DNA of 64,000 bases from Paraconiothyrium sp. Pb-2020 (Eukaryota; Ascomycota; Dothideomycetes; Pleosporales; Didymosphaeriaceae): the NCBI GenBank assembly GCA_022419385.1, contig JAJUBI010000004.1, positions 930,001-994,000 on the forward strand, given 5' to 3'. A program made the position numbers and the translations under genes. The notes beneath the pieces were generated by a model that saw only the letters and a program-made list of their open reading frames with translations, was not told the DNA's origin and did no database searches. Position 1 is the stretch's first letter. Each line of letters opens with the position of its first letter. Shown in pieces: positions 47,028 to 57,069 of this stretch.

Positions 47028-47750
47028 ATGATTCTTCGGCGACCCCTTCTCAACGCGACAGCGACCGCCGCGTCCGCACCCAAGATCTGCGTCCGCAACC
47101 TCCAGCACTCAATCCCCATCCGACCCGCTCCCAAACCAACACCCTTCATCCCCGACCACACCAGCTTCCTCACCGCCATCGGCCGCGGCCTCTCCGCACA
47201 CGCCGCAAAGATACCCTCATGGGAAGCCCTTTTCACCCTCTCATCGCACCAATTGAAGGAACTCGGCGTTGAGCCCGCACGATCACGGAAGTACCTGCTC
47301 CATTGGCGCGAGAAGTTCCGCAATGGCGAGTACGGCATCGGCGGAGACTGCAAACACGTCACCGACGGCGTGGCGGAGCTGAAGCTCATGGAGGCGCCTG
47401 TCGGAGCGCACCCCATTCCCGGCATGCACGCACGATCTGCCAAGGCGACGGCAACACATGACCCTGGAACCCGGAAGGTGGTAGTCAATGTACCCGCGGG
47501 TGCTGAGGCGCCGACGGAACCGGTGGAGAATTTGAGCAGTGTGCAGGGTGTGGTGGTCAAGGGTGCAAAGACGATGAAGGGCAGCTATATCGAGCCGCTT
47601 AAGGGCAGCGCTGGGCTCAGGGCAAGGATACGGTTACAAGAGGGTATCTGGGAGGCGAAGAGAGGACACAAGGTGGATGGTGGTGAGAGGAGGAAGGCTG
47701 AGGTGCGGGCGAAGAGGAGGGCTGCTGAGAACAAGGAGAAGGCCAGGTAG
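47028..47750 (+). CDS. FYV4: Mitochondrial small ribosomal subunit protein mS41 (FYV4-type, IGR motif)
   Basis: Single exon, 240 residues. The N-terminus is basic and Ala/Ser-rich, as expected of a mitochondrial presequence. The IGR domain lies at about 46-105: SFLTAIGRGLSAHAAKIPSWEALFTL, then LGVEPARSRKYLLHWREKFRNGEYGIGGD, the diagnostic stretch of mS41/FYV4. A lysine- and arginine-rich tail suits rRNA contact. The protein belongs to the mitoribosomal small subunit. Confidence 0.93.
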   Translation: MILRRPLLNATATAASAPKICVRNLQHSIPIRPAPKPTPFIPDHTSFLTAIGRGLSAHAAKIPSWEALFTLSSHQLKELGVEPARSRKYLLHWREKFRNGEYGIGGDCKHVTDGVAELKLMEAPVGAHPIPGMHARSAKATATHDPGTRKVVVNVPAGAEAPTEPVENLSSVQGVVVKGAKTMKGSYIEPLKGSAGLRARIRLQEGIWEAKRGHKVDGGERRKAEVRAKRRAAENKEKAR

Positions 47751-48115
47751 ATTGGTGTGTAAGAGTCATATGTGGAGCTGGATGTAACATAGGGCATGTT
47801 CGAATAAGGAAGTGTATATTTCGCAATATCATCAGGCAGGCGCTTTTGCAATGTATGCATACCATGTTGAGCTTCAGGAGAGATTGACTGTCAGACTCTA
47901 CACCCATAGCTTAGGTCACCTCACTTCACCGTTCACGCCCAGGGATTCGTGAGCTGAATCGTTACTGCAGTTGAACATTCGTTTTCCTCGCGCAGAAGCG
48001 GAGATGGGATGGAACATCTGAACACCCGGATATCAAACTAAAGGAAACCCCAACGCTAGCGAGCGTCTTGTCTAAATATCATACAGAAACGTTAATTGCA
48101 CACTCTTCACATTCT
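47751..48115. other. Convergent 3' ends, 365 bases
   Basis: Lies between the stop codons of mS41 and the large Zn2Cys6 gene. Nothing beyond 3' untranslated sequence is seen. Confidence 0.4.
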
Positions 48116-50785
48116 CTACCCGAATCCCACAAAGCCCTGCTGCGCAAACACATCCGGATTCACAGCTGTGTTCGTGTTCGTGTTCGTATTGCTTCCGTTG
48201 CCCGCATCGTTCAAAAACCAGCTCCAGTCCTGGTCAATGTCCATGGGCATGTTCTGCCAGGAGAAGTTGTTCGTCGGCAGCGGGAAGTTGTTCAGCGAAT
48301 CGTCGTTGATCTGTGTGCCTGATGCTGTGCCGGCTTGGGACTGCGTGTCCAACGCATTACCCCAGTTGTAGAAACCGTCGTAGGAGATAAATGGGTCGGT
48401 GAAGCCGGATGCCTGGTTCGGAGATGTTGTGGATGTATTCGTTGTAGTCGGCGTCGCAAGACCAGGGTTACTCGTTGTACTTTGGCTGAAGAAATCGCTT
48501 GCGGCGCTCCCTAAATCTGAGCGAGGCGTGAATTGTGCATTCGTCTTTTTCCCAGTATTCCCAGTTGTATTCAAGGGACTCATAGTCTGTGCGTCCATCC
48601 TCATCTGCCTATCGTGTTGTTCCAGAACGCACGGGGACACGGGGCGTCCACCGCGGCGGATGTGCAGAGTGCCGAAGTAGGGAATCACGAATTCTGTCAT
48701 TGCACTACAATCGTCGAGCTCATTCGGGTGGGTGTTGCTGCCCGGCTGGCCGATAACATATTTGAGCTTGTTCAGCATCTTCTCGAGGACCTGAGCGGAT
48801 TGCAGGGCAACTTTTCCTCCCTTTTCAGAGGAGGCTCGCCGGAAAATGTCGATGGACATTTCGATGAGGCGGATATCAGCTTCGCGGGCGGTGGGAGAGA
48901 TAGGTGTGTTGGTTGCGCCGTAGTTAAAGAGGCCCAGGACGATCAGCACGGCGGAGGTAAAACCGATGAAGTCGACGGCTTTGCACTCGTAGAGTGGCTG
49001 TACCTCTCCTGTTCGCAGCGCTTGGTACAGCTTCAAAACTTCACGCGAGCCGTTGACGCAGGCGGTGCGGCTGTAGGTAAACCGGCTGTTCACCGCCGAC
49101 TTGAGCATAAAGGGAAGATGTAGGTATACTCGAATTTGGTGATAGACCATTTGGGCCATGATTCGCTCACGCAACTCCGCGGCATTGCTTTCAATATCGG
49201 CCATTAGCTCGGAGTATTCGAGCCACTCCGGATCCAGCTTCTTATATAGATCTTCGAGCTCTTGGTCGAGCTGAAGCGCCCAGGCAAAAGATTGCTCAGC
49301 GATGCCTTGGTTGCGATCGATGACCTTGCCCGAGAGAATTGACAGCTTGTTCATGAACGTTAGTGGCGCCATATAGGGGCCATCGGGGATGTCGTGCAAC
49401 GTCAGATCGCAATGCGAGTCTGTAATGCCGTAGGGGAGACCGAGGAGCAACGAAAGAAAGCGGTCGCCGTGATAGAGTGCCCACCAGATGGATTCATGTG
49501 CCACTGAGGAAGTGCGTTTGCGGTGAAGGCCCTGCACAGTGTCAGCTACATCTATACGTACCGTATAGGGGTTCACTGAGATCACCATACGTACCATGAG
49601 TTGCGTGTACATGAGGCCTTTTCGGTATGCGAGCCATGCGCGGCGCGGTTGACCAACATCAGCATACCACTTCGCCTTCAATATTAAACATTCCATGCCT
49701 TCGAGAGTAGCAGCGAATTCATCGTCCCCTAATACCCATCGATCGACCATCTCAATGTATCTTTCAACTTCTCTCTCGTCATCCGAACAGATACCGACAG
49801 CTAGAACAACGGTACCCATTGCACCAATATTGCCCGACGCCAGCGCCTTGGAAGCGAATTGAGGTAGCGTCTCATCACTTGCAGATGTGCCACTGCACTT
49901 CCGTCGCCACGTCTGCCACCATTCACTGTTAGAAGTAAGAATCTTGTTCAGCTTTTCATAAGACGGTAGCATGGCGAGAAGAGCCTGCTTGGTGCGTTCT
50001 TTCTTCGCCTGCTGTCCGAAAGAGTGGTTGCTCTCCATGACGTCGTCTGGATTGGTATAGCTCAAAGTGTAGCGTTCGGCTGAAGCTGAGATGGGATTGG
50101 AATCCTTGCGGAGGGGTTCCATACGGGCTTTGATGCGTTCTTCGGCATCGTTGAGAGCGTCCTCAAAGATAGACAGGATAGGCACATGATGTCCTCTGTC
50201 GGATGGTGCCCTTTGTGCTTCCTTGAGCACGTTGATAGATGAAGGAGCCTCTGAGGAAAGAGGCGTAGGCGGGAAGGTGTCTTTGGTAATGACATTGGGG
50301 GTTTTAGATACAGAAACTGAGCGTGACACGGAGGCGGAGTCCGACGTGCTCCTTTCTGTCTTCTCCTCGAGGAGGGAGTCGACAAGGGCCTCTAGTCGCG
50401 ACACTCGCTCGCGGAGGTTCTTCCTATGGTCGACGACCACCTCCGGGTCCGCATTCTCCTGGTCAATACAGCGGCTGCCACGTGCAAAGCATTCGGAACA
50501 GACGTTTGGGTTGTCTGCTGGAAAGATGCATCTGATTTTCCGCCGGCGACCTGACGCATAGTTAGTTACGGTAATGCAGGTATGAGAGTGAAGTGGGGCA
50601 GGGAGTAAGCATGAAGCGAAAGTGGAGAGTGAGCATTCGAGCAGCAGATAGCAGAAGGAAGACGACGCGGAAGCAGAAGCAGCTACTCGGGATCAAGTTG
50701 TTGGACTGACAAACATACATTCGAAGCAGCTATGAGTCCCCTTCCTCATCTTCTTTCGCATTGGCAAGCTCTCTTCCTTTGGCAT
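48116..50785 (-). CDS. Large Zn2Cys6 fungal transcription factor
   Basis: Three exons: complement(48116..49531, 49595..50550, 50719..50785), 812 residues. Exon 1 to 2 splicing completes the second Cys of the zinc cluster: Cys at 20, 23, 30, 40, 43 and 50 (CFECRRRKIRC, then CSECFARGSRC). A short coiled coil follows (LRERVSRLEALVDSLLEEK), then a fungal-specific regulatory domain that includes QLMGLHRKR and SIWWALYHGDRFLSLLLGLPYG. The C-terminus is Asn/Thr/Ser-rich, with an NTNTNTNT run and aromatic patches, possibly an activation region. Intron 2 (49594-49532) is 63 bases and has no stop, so retention would add 21 residues. Three in-frame ATGs (50785, 50761, 50749) could start the protein. Target genes are unknown. 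Confidence 0.9.
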
Positions 50786-51868
50786 GTTGATTGTCGGCCG
50801 CGTCGCCGCACAGCACTGCTCTTGACTAAGGTTGGCCCGGCCCCGGCCCCTGCTCTTCAGTGTTCGTCCGCGAGGTTCCGCACACCTTTTAGCAGATACA
50901 ATACAAAAGACGACAAGCTCGCTCCCACGAGATGGGCTCGTACGATCGGATCACGGGGAGGCAATAAGTGGACAGAAGTGTGTGAGGTGCGCGCACAACA
51001 CGGGAGGTACGTTGGAGGTGTTCCTTCCGCCGCTTTTCGTCCTGGGCGTCTGACTAAGCCACGGATCCTTTGTAATGGGCCTCAGAAAGCAAAAGAAGCA
51101 CTTGAGAGCTGGTCGCTTAGCTTGGGCATGTCAGCAGTCATACTGTCATACGGGTCCTCAGGCAGCAGCAATGGACGCGTTGTCTGTCCTCAACGAAGGG
51201 CTGTGCACGCACGGGGGCCCGATTCGGTAGAGGTTGCGCAACTAGGAACTCGTGGGTTGATGCTCGCAGGGATGGAGTACTCGCCAAGTATAGCCGCTAC
51301 CTCTCCAGCCCGCCCTACTCATCACCACCTCCAATTCTGCGCTTCTCGGGGTCGCCGCGAAGCATCGGTCTGCGCACCATGTGAATCGCCATGCTCGCAT
51401 CCTTCGCTCCGCAGACTCTGTTCACTCCGCGACGTGCATCCGGGAGCATCCCGAGCCACCGACGGTAGGAGCCAAGTTGTTCCGATTCTTGGTGCATGAT
51501 GCCGCAGCTAAGCACCGGTCCATCTTACCGCAACCCCATGATCGGGAGAACAAAGGGCGTAACGTTATGAAGGTCCGAGATTCGAGCTTATGACATCGCC
51601 AGTCTGGAATTACGAAAGCGCAAGCTCAAGCGACGTGCGGCGCCAAAGCCAGCCCTACGTATAGCTCACAGGTACGTACGAATACGGCGGGACCCACGGA
51701 ATGACGCGCGTGGACCCGCCAGACAAAGCAAGTCGCTTCATATACGCTTCGTAACATTCGTCGCACGCGACATTACAATCCGATCCGAACTTACAACCAA
51801 CATCTTCCACATCAAGTTTGTGGGCTTCTACTGCAGCTAGCTAGGGTGCTTTGAATCATTGACGAGTG
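50786..51868. other. 1.1-kb intergenic block
   Basis: Divergent promoters of the Zn2Cys6 gene and a small membrane-protein gene. The plus strand is open for 255 codons from 50732 to 51499, but it overlaps the regulator's first exon and has no recognisable content. Confidence 0.4.
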
Positions 51869-52602
51869 ATGGAGACCGCGGCGCATCAGCAACGACATAA
51901 TCCAAACCACTTCCCACCCAGCCCTCCGGCATCTCCTCCCACCACTAGAAGAAGGCACAAGAAGAAGGGCTCAGATGATCCGTTCCTTCAGCTCGGATAC
52001 CCTGCAAATTACGCATCCACTGAATCACCACCATCATTTCCGCTGAATGAAGCGGACATACCGGAGGAGCCTCTGTACAAACGGGTATGTTTCCCAGTCC
52101 CGCTATCTCCGCCCAGTGCTGCAGCAATGCGGTCATTTTACCAGGCCCTACACCGAACGCAATCCACGGGATCCGCAGGATCGATGGGACACGTACTGAC
52201 CGACCCCAGATCATCGTAACACCCTTTCTATTCACCTCCTTCCTCATATCCCTCTTCCTTGTAGACACCCAAAACGCCATCTCGCGTACAAAGAACTCCT
52301 CCCTCTTCAGATTTCTCGATCCCGAGCCGTATCAAGACCCGTCCAACTCGAGGTGGGGCCAGCGCGGCTCAACAACCCACGTTAAGCCGCCTGATGCACT
52401 CAATCCAGATCAACGGTCGGGTGCGGAGAAGAGGAAACGGCGATCATGGCATCTTCATAAGAAGATCAGGAAGATAGCCAAATTGGAGATAAGTGACGCG
52501 TTTGAGATGCGAGGACGAGTGATGTTCGCGATGGTTCTCACGATACTGTTGGTCGTGTCGACCATGTGGTACTTTGTGAAGTGGATGGTGAGCATGTTTT
52601 GA
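51869..52602 (+). CDS. Small two-TM membrane protein, function unknown
   Basis: Two exons: join(51869..52084, 52210..52602), 202 residues; the intron has GTATGT and CCCCAG ends, with CTGACC as branch. A Pro-rich basic N-terminus (SPPASPPTTRRRHKKKGSDD) leads into a hydrophobic segment IIVTPFLFTSFLISLFLV that starts exactly at the splice. A basic loop (KRKRRSWHLHKKIRK) and a second span FAMVLTILLVVSTMWYFV follow, six residues from the end. Both ends would face the same side. No family recognised; the clean splice and membrane spans argue that it is real. Confidence 0.65.
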
Positions 52603-53264
52603 AAACGATCAAAGAGGACACGGAGTCAGAAGGGAAATGGAGGAATGAAAAGAATCGCCGGTATAAGGTCGATATGAATCAGACACTCGCGAGCTTGGAG
52701 CGTCACACCGCATGCGTTGATTTTGTATTCGCGGAGCAAAGTGCCTCACTAAATTATTATTCGGACTTGGACACTCGGAACGACGCATGGACAATGTTAC
52801 GAACTTATGGTGAATGGACAGATATTTGGATCAGGGACGATAGTTGCGTTACCACACAGTGCATTGACATGCTTTTGGCATGGTTTTCGGAGTTCATCGC
52901 AACAGCTGTAAGCTATCCCTGTAGTACACCGTCAAACTACCCTAGCGTAGAGTATCGGAAACAAAACATAGTATGACGTCAAACACGGATCACCCCTCTC
53001 TATGGCGAGTTAATAAGCTCGGAGTGTTCTATCTACGCTTCCAGGACTAGCCCGCGCAAAGTAGGGATACTCATGCTCACCTCGACCGCTCCAATAGCTA
53101 AGCGTTCCTTGGGCTTCGGTGCAATGCAAAGTATCCGCAAATTGTACCTGCATCTACAATCACTCCGTGACTGACATGACCTCAAGAACACAAGTCCGAA
53201 GTATAATCTACAAAAAGAATATCCGACCACTCAGTTCACGCTATCACTCACCCCACTCACCACT
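52603..53264. other. Intergenic, 662 bases
   Basis: A 136-residue open frame (52566-52976) overlaps the previous gene's 3' end and lacks recognisable features, so it is taken as untranslated. The stretch before 53265 is CA/CT-rich, typical of a fungal 5' leader. Confidence 0.4.
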
Positions 53265-54029
53265 ATGTCTCCAACCCAACACCCTCCCCTCCCCCCTCAC
53301 ATCCGCCCAGCCCTCCCCTCCGACATCCCTCGCCTCGGCCTCCTCTTCGTCGCAGCCTTCCACTACTCCCCAAACACAAAATGGTATCGCCCCTACTATC
53401 CCCAGTTCCCAGAGGACATGCTAGCACAATACACCGCATGGTCCATCGCCTACCTCGAAGACCCGCAGTACATCACCCTAGTAGCCACCGATGCCTTCGA
53501 CGCCTCCGAGCGCTCGAAAACAGACGCACATTTCCCCGAGGGCGTGACTACGTGTCTGGGAGAAGACGTCACGGAAGGAGATCACGTCCCCGTTGCGATC
53601 GGGATTTGGAAAGTTGGAACTGAGCGCGGACGAGCGTGGCGGAGAGCTGGAGGGAAGGTCTTGGAGGGGGCTGAGATGCCGGCTAAACCGGAGGTGAGGA
53701 TGAAGGATCGAGATCAGGGGCACTGTGATGCTATGTTGGAAATAGAAAAGGCGGCGCGTGAGAGGTGCGGGTTCGGTAGACTGGTGGAGCTGGATATGCT
53801 GGTTACGCATCCTGCGTATTGGGGACGGAAGCATGGGACTAGGTTGGTGAGGTGGGGGTTAGAGTATAGTCGCTTGAACAAGGTGGGTCAGGGTGTTGTG
53901 GGGCCGCCGATGGGTATGAGGGTGTATTTGAAGGAGGGGTTTGTAGAGAAGGAAAAGATGACTTGGGATGGTGATGAGATTACTCCGGAGGGGTTGGCGA
54001 AGCAGATCGCTGTTTACGATGTGGACTGA
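53265..54029 (+). CDS. GNAT family N-acetyltransferase
   Basis: Single exon, 254 residues. The N-terminal half (HIRPALPSDIPRLGLLFVAAFHYSP) is the usual GNAT entry. LDMLVTHPAYWGRKHGTRLVRWGLEYS is the core strand 4 and acetyl-CoA loop, with G-R-K-H-G-T as the Q/R-x-x-G-x-G/A variant. The end includes MRVYLKEGFVEKEKM, the strand after the loop. Similar fungal proteins of about 220-260 residues are common and mostly unassigned. It is not an obvious duplicate of the GNAT at 41.3 kb outside the core motif. Confidence 0.86.
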   Translation: MSPTQHPPLPPHIRPALPSDIPRLGLLFVAAFHYSPNTKWYRPYYPQFPEDMLAQYTAWSIAYLEDPQYITLVATDAFDASERSKTDAHFPEGVTTCLGEDVTEGDHVPVAIGIWKVGTERGRAWRRAGGKVLEGAEMPAKPEVRMKDRDQGHCDAMLEIEKAARERCGFGRLVELDMLVTHPAYWGRKHGTRLVRWGLEYSRLNKVGQGVVGPPMGMRVYLKEGFVEKEKMTWDGDEITPEGLAKQIAVYDVD

Positions 54030-54171
54030 GCAAGAGATTGCGATGTCTATGTAGGAAATGAGGCATGAGGGCTGACCTCTGCACATGTGAACGAGGTACA
54101 TATATGGTGGAAAGACACAACAAAATGGACAAGTTTGTTTCGATTTGGACATCCCGACGTGGAGTCTCGCA

Positions 54172-54804
54172 TCAAGCAAGATCTAGCTTCCCGAGCTCTT
54201 TGATAGCTTCCTCAGCCTTCGCTTTGAAAGGCACATAATGCTCTTCACCCATGAAATTCTTGTAGGTCCACCATCGGCGCGGTTCGCCGTTTTTAGTCGA
54301 GTCCAGCATATCGTCTTCATTACAGAACTCATCGAATCCCATGTTCGCAATGTCCAGATTGCACCACATACCATAAACGCACTCCCACGGGACGCGGACC
54401 TTGTTGAACTCGTTGACATACTCGAATTTGTCCTCTTCAGGGTCGTTGCTTGCACGGTGGGCGACCAGAATGGTTCCATCTTCCACGCCCTCGTCATCGA
54501 GCACGAGGAATAGCGACGTACTACCGTTCTTTTCGGAATCATTGTCGAGCATAATCTTCTCGACTTCCTCTATGGTGAGACCTTCCCACTCGTTCTCGGG
54601 AAACTCCTGAATCGGCGGTCGAGTGATGCCTTCATTACTGTCTCCTCGGACTCGGAGCAGCTCCTGTTGGGTAGATAGAATGGCGAAATTGTCGGCATCG
54701 TCGATGCTATCGCCCGAGAACTCCCAGTCTCGGACGTAGAGCAGGAGACGATTGATTAGGGCGGCATCAACGTTCTGCGCCGTGACGATAATAATTCCGG
54801 GCAT
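54172..54804 (-). CDS. DUF6924-like protein, function unknown
   Basis: Single exon, 210 residues from ATG 54804 (MPGIIIVTAQNVDAALINRLLL). The protein is very acidic. A central FLVLDDEGVEDGTILVAHR stretch and the later VPWECVYGMWCNLDIANMGFDEF resemble the end block of DUF6924 proteins (N-L-S-I-A-N-M-D-F-E-E-F type), which I know mainly from bacteria; this is recognition from memory and not secure. No signal peptide or membrane span is seen. It converges with the GNAT gene, 142 bases between stops. Confidence 0.7.
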   Translation of the reverse strand: MPGIIIVTAQNVDAALINRLLLYVRDWEFSGDSIDDADNFAILSTQQELLRVRGDSNEGITRPPIQEFPENEWEGLTIEEVEKIMLDNDSEKNGSTSLFLVLDDEGVEDGTILVAHRASNDPEEDKFEYVNEFNKVRVPWECVYGMWCNLDIANMGFDEFCNEDDMLDSTKNGEPRRWWTYKNFMGEEHYVPFKAKAEEAIKELGKLDLA

Positions 54805-55373
54805 GTTGTCAAGCACTTCAACACTAGGTCATCGGAAGTTGACTAGGGAAAGGTGAAAGCAAAAATCGTTGAGTTACTGCAGAGTGGATCTGGTGGTCAT
54901 TAAAATATCTGTGTCCAGAGCTGGAATTTGCCTTCAGATGCAACACTGATCAGCACTAACGCCACGAGAAGAGCAATTGTGTTGATGTTGCCTAAAGAGG
55001 TCGGGGCGATCATACCGCGCTAGAACTGATGCCTGCGGCCAACGCTTCGCTTAGAGCGTCAGCCTGATGCAGTACCGCTTTATCCTAGTCAACGATCCGG
55101 ACCGTCCTGCTAGTAGACCTTGGGGACGTTCTCAATTCGCTTAAATAGCAATGTAGTGTTAGCATTGGTAAGTGAGTGGGCTTCTAAGTGGCACAGCAGT
55201 CTAATGTCGATTCACACCTACGCTGTGTCCTATTGTCAACCGAGACATAGGCAAACTAGAGGATGCGACGAACACGGCGCAATGGGGCACTATGTCCCTT
55301 TCACCGAACATTATTGGTAAAAGGTGGGTGCATTTGTCCACTTGTAGTCGTGGCTTAGGTAGCGTTACAACAC
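54805..55373. other. Intergenic, 569 bases
   Basis: Promoter of the DUF6924-like gene plus 3' end of the next minus-strand gene. Nothing else recognised. Confidence 0.4.
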
Positions 55374-56507
55374 CTACGCCATGTCTTCGATCTTTCCTCC
55401 ACTGCGGAGCCACCCATTTTCTTCCCCAATTCTCCGCCATTCTTCTTCATTGATTTCGCCTTCTCTCTGCTTCGACATCTCATCTCCTTCTGTCCTCTCC
55501 CCATCTCCGAAGGCTTTCTTGAAAGCTCCATCGTAACTACGCCACATGCCCAAGAATAGCAACCCTGCCAACTGTGCCAACCAAGGCGGACTTCTCCCTT
55601 TGTCGTCCTGGAATTGTGCATTCAGGGCAAATAGTAACTGTAGAAACGGCCACCATATCGAAGCGAACAGCATTTTACCCATTTTCTGTCGTTTGCTTGT
55701 GATAGTATACGTTCGGATCTCGTTCAAGTAGTGCTGGTACTCGTGTGGCAGGCAGAGTTCGGCGGCACCGGTGGTGATGAGGTCGAGGTAGCGTGCGGAG
55801 GGCTGAGCATACGAGGGATCAGGACGAGCGTTCTCAGCGGGCGCGAACAACGTATGGGCAACGAAACGTTGCGTCGTCGGCTTTTCAGGCACAGTGTCGC
55901 CGCTAGTCAACGGGTAGCAATCCACCAGGATGTCTTGATACCCTGCTCCGCCGCCTTCGGTTGCGATGATGTGTGCATAATCGCTCGGTGTGACTTCATA
56001 CACACATCCCACAAGACCTTTCTTCCAGCGATCCTTGTGGTAATCTGCATTCTCCATCGCATCGGGGTCTCGCATCGCAGAGTTGCCGAAACATGGTTCA
56101 ATGTAGGGAACGCCCGGTAGGTCGAAGGTCAACCGTAATGAAGGTACAAGGACGTTGATTTGCGAAAGCGGCTTGATGCCCCTCTTCCCTCTGAAGGTCT
56201 CTTTGCACAAATTTGAGCCATACGCTAGGTACAACACTGTCTTTCCTTTCTCGCTCGCTGTCTCGATATCCGATAGTGACAGCGCTTTCGCATCGAAGGA
56301 GGGTTCAGTCAAGGAGGCATCGCGACGCTCTTGCGAGGTTTCCGAAACACGAGGATGAACGCGATCCGTTTTATTGCCGCGACCAGGCACGTTCAAGTAA
56401 GCGCTGATCCGCGTGACCCAACATTGCGACACGTCGGCATGGTTCGTTGGGCTTTGGGATGTATCGGCTGCATGATCGGGTTGGTGGTAGCGGTACCGAG
56501 AGGTCAT
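55374..56507 (-). CDS. Gamma-glutamylcyclotransferase-like protein with C-terminal membrane segments
   Basis: Single exon, 377 residues. The GGCT fold opens with VLYLAYGSNLCKETFRGKRG, where YGSN is the substrate-binding loop. HIIATEGGGAGYQDI carries the Glu expected as catalytic acid/base. After the domain come two hydrophobic stretches (MLFASIWWPFLQLLFAL and LAQLAGLLFLGMW) and a charged tail. This layout resembles fungal proteins often annotated as GliK-like. Family chemistry is release of 5-oxoproline from gamma-glutamyl compounds such as glutathione adducts. The first 80 residues look disordered, and a later start is possible. The gene sits in the same orientation as a P450. Confidence 0.82.
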   Translation of the reverse strand: MTSRYRYHQPDHAADTSQSPTNHADVSQCWVTRISAYLNVPGRGNKTDRVHPRVSETSQERRDASLTEPSFDAKALSLSDIETASEKGKTVLYLAYGSNLCKETFRGKRGIKPLSQINVLVPSLRLTFDLPGVPYIEPCFGNSAMRDPDAMENADYHKDRWKKGLVGCVYEVTPSDYAHIIATEGGGAGYQDILVDCYPLTSGDTVPEKPTTQRFVAHTLFAPAENARPDPSYAQPSARYLDLITTGAAELCLPHEYQHYLNEIRTYTITSKRQKMGKMLFASIWWPFLQLLFALNAQFQDDKGRSPPWLAQLAGLLFLGMWRSYDGAFKKAFGDGERTEGDEMSKQREGEINEEEWRRIGEENGWLRSGGKIEDMA

Positions 56508-57069
56508 CGTGGGACGGGATTGCGTGCTGTCTGTGCACCCAACCTAGGCAATAATCGTCCCAACCGGTATGCTACTCTTCAAGATACGACTTGAAGGTTG
56601 AAAATTACTAGGGCAATGCTACGTTTTTGTTGATTATATTGACGAAGCCCGTATGTTCGTCCGAAGGGCATTGACCCATTGATTTCTCATCATAGATCGG
56701 GCTGTCAATCACCGGTTCCCGACATGGGTTCGGCGCCACGTACGCACCAATCACGTGGCGTATACAATGTCAATCCTTCGAAGCTGCAAAACTATACAGA
56801 GTTGAAAGCGTACATTTCCCATTCAAGTTCCTGGAAATCTAATACACATGAGTCGTCGATAGCCCGAAGCACTTGGCAGATTACTTAATCTCCCTGAGTC
56901 TGACCGAGAAACATTTGTAGCGGCTCTCATGGCCCTGGATACCTCCTGTGCTTTAGACCTTCGAATGGTGAAGCTTGACCTTCATCATACATCTGTCAAA
57001 GGGTTTGGCAGTGATCACTGGTGCCTAAAGCAGCGTCAGCTTAAGCATGATGGCGCGTACGCATGCATG
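56508..57069. other. Intergenic, 562 bases, with a CACGTG element
   Basis: Lies between the P450 3' end and the GGCT-like start. AATCACGTGG at about 56749-56758 is a palindromic E-box type site some 245 bases upstream of the GGCT-like ATG. Confidence 0.4.

Noticed and set aside
50732..51499. 255-codon plus-strand open frame
   Set aside because: It begins inside the first exon of the opposite-strand Zn2Cys6 gene, has no recognisable domain, and its amino-acid mix looks like non-coding GC-rich sequence.
52566..52976. 136-codon frame after the two-TM protein
   Set aside because: Overlaps the previous gene's end in another frame and has no recognisable feature; taken as 3' untranslated sequence.
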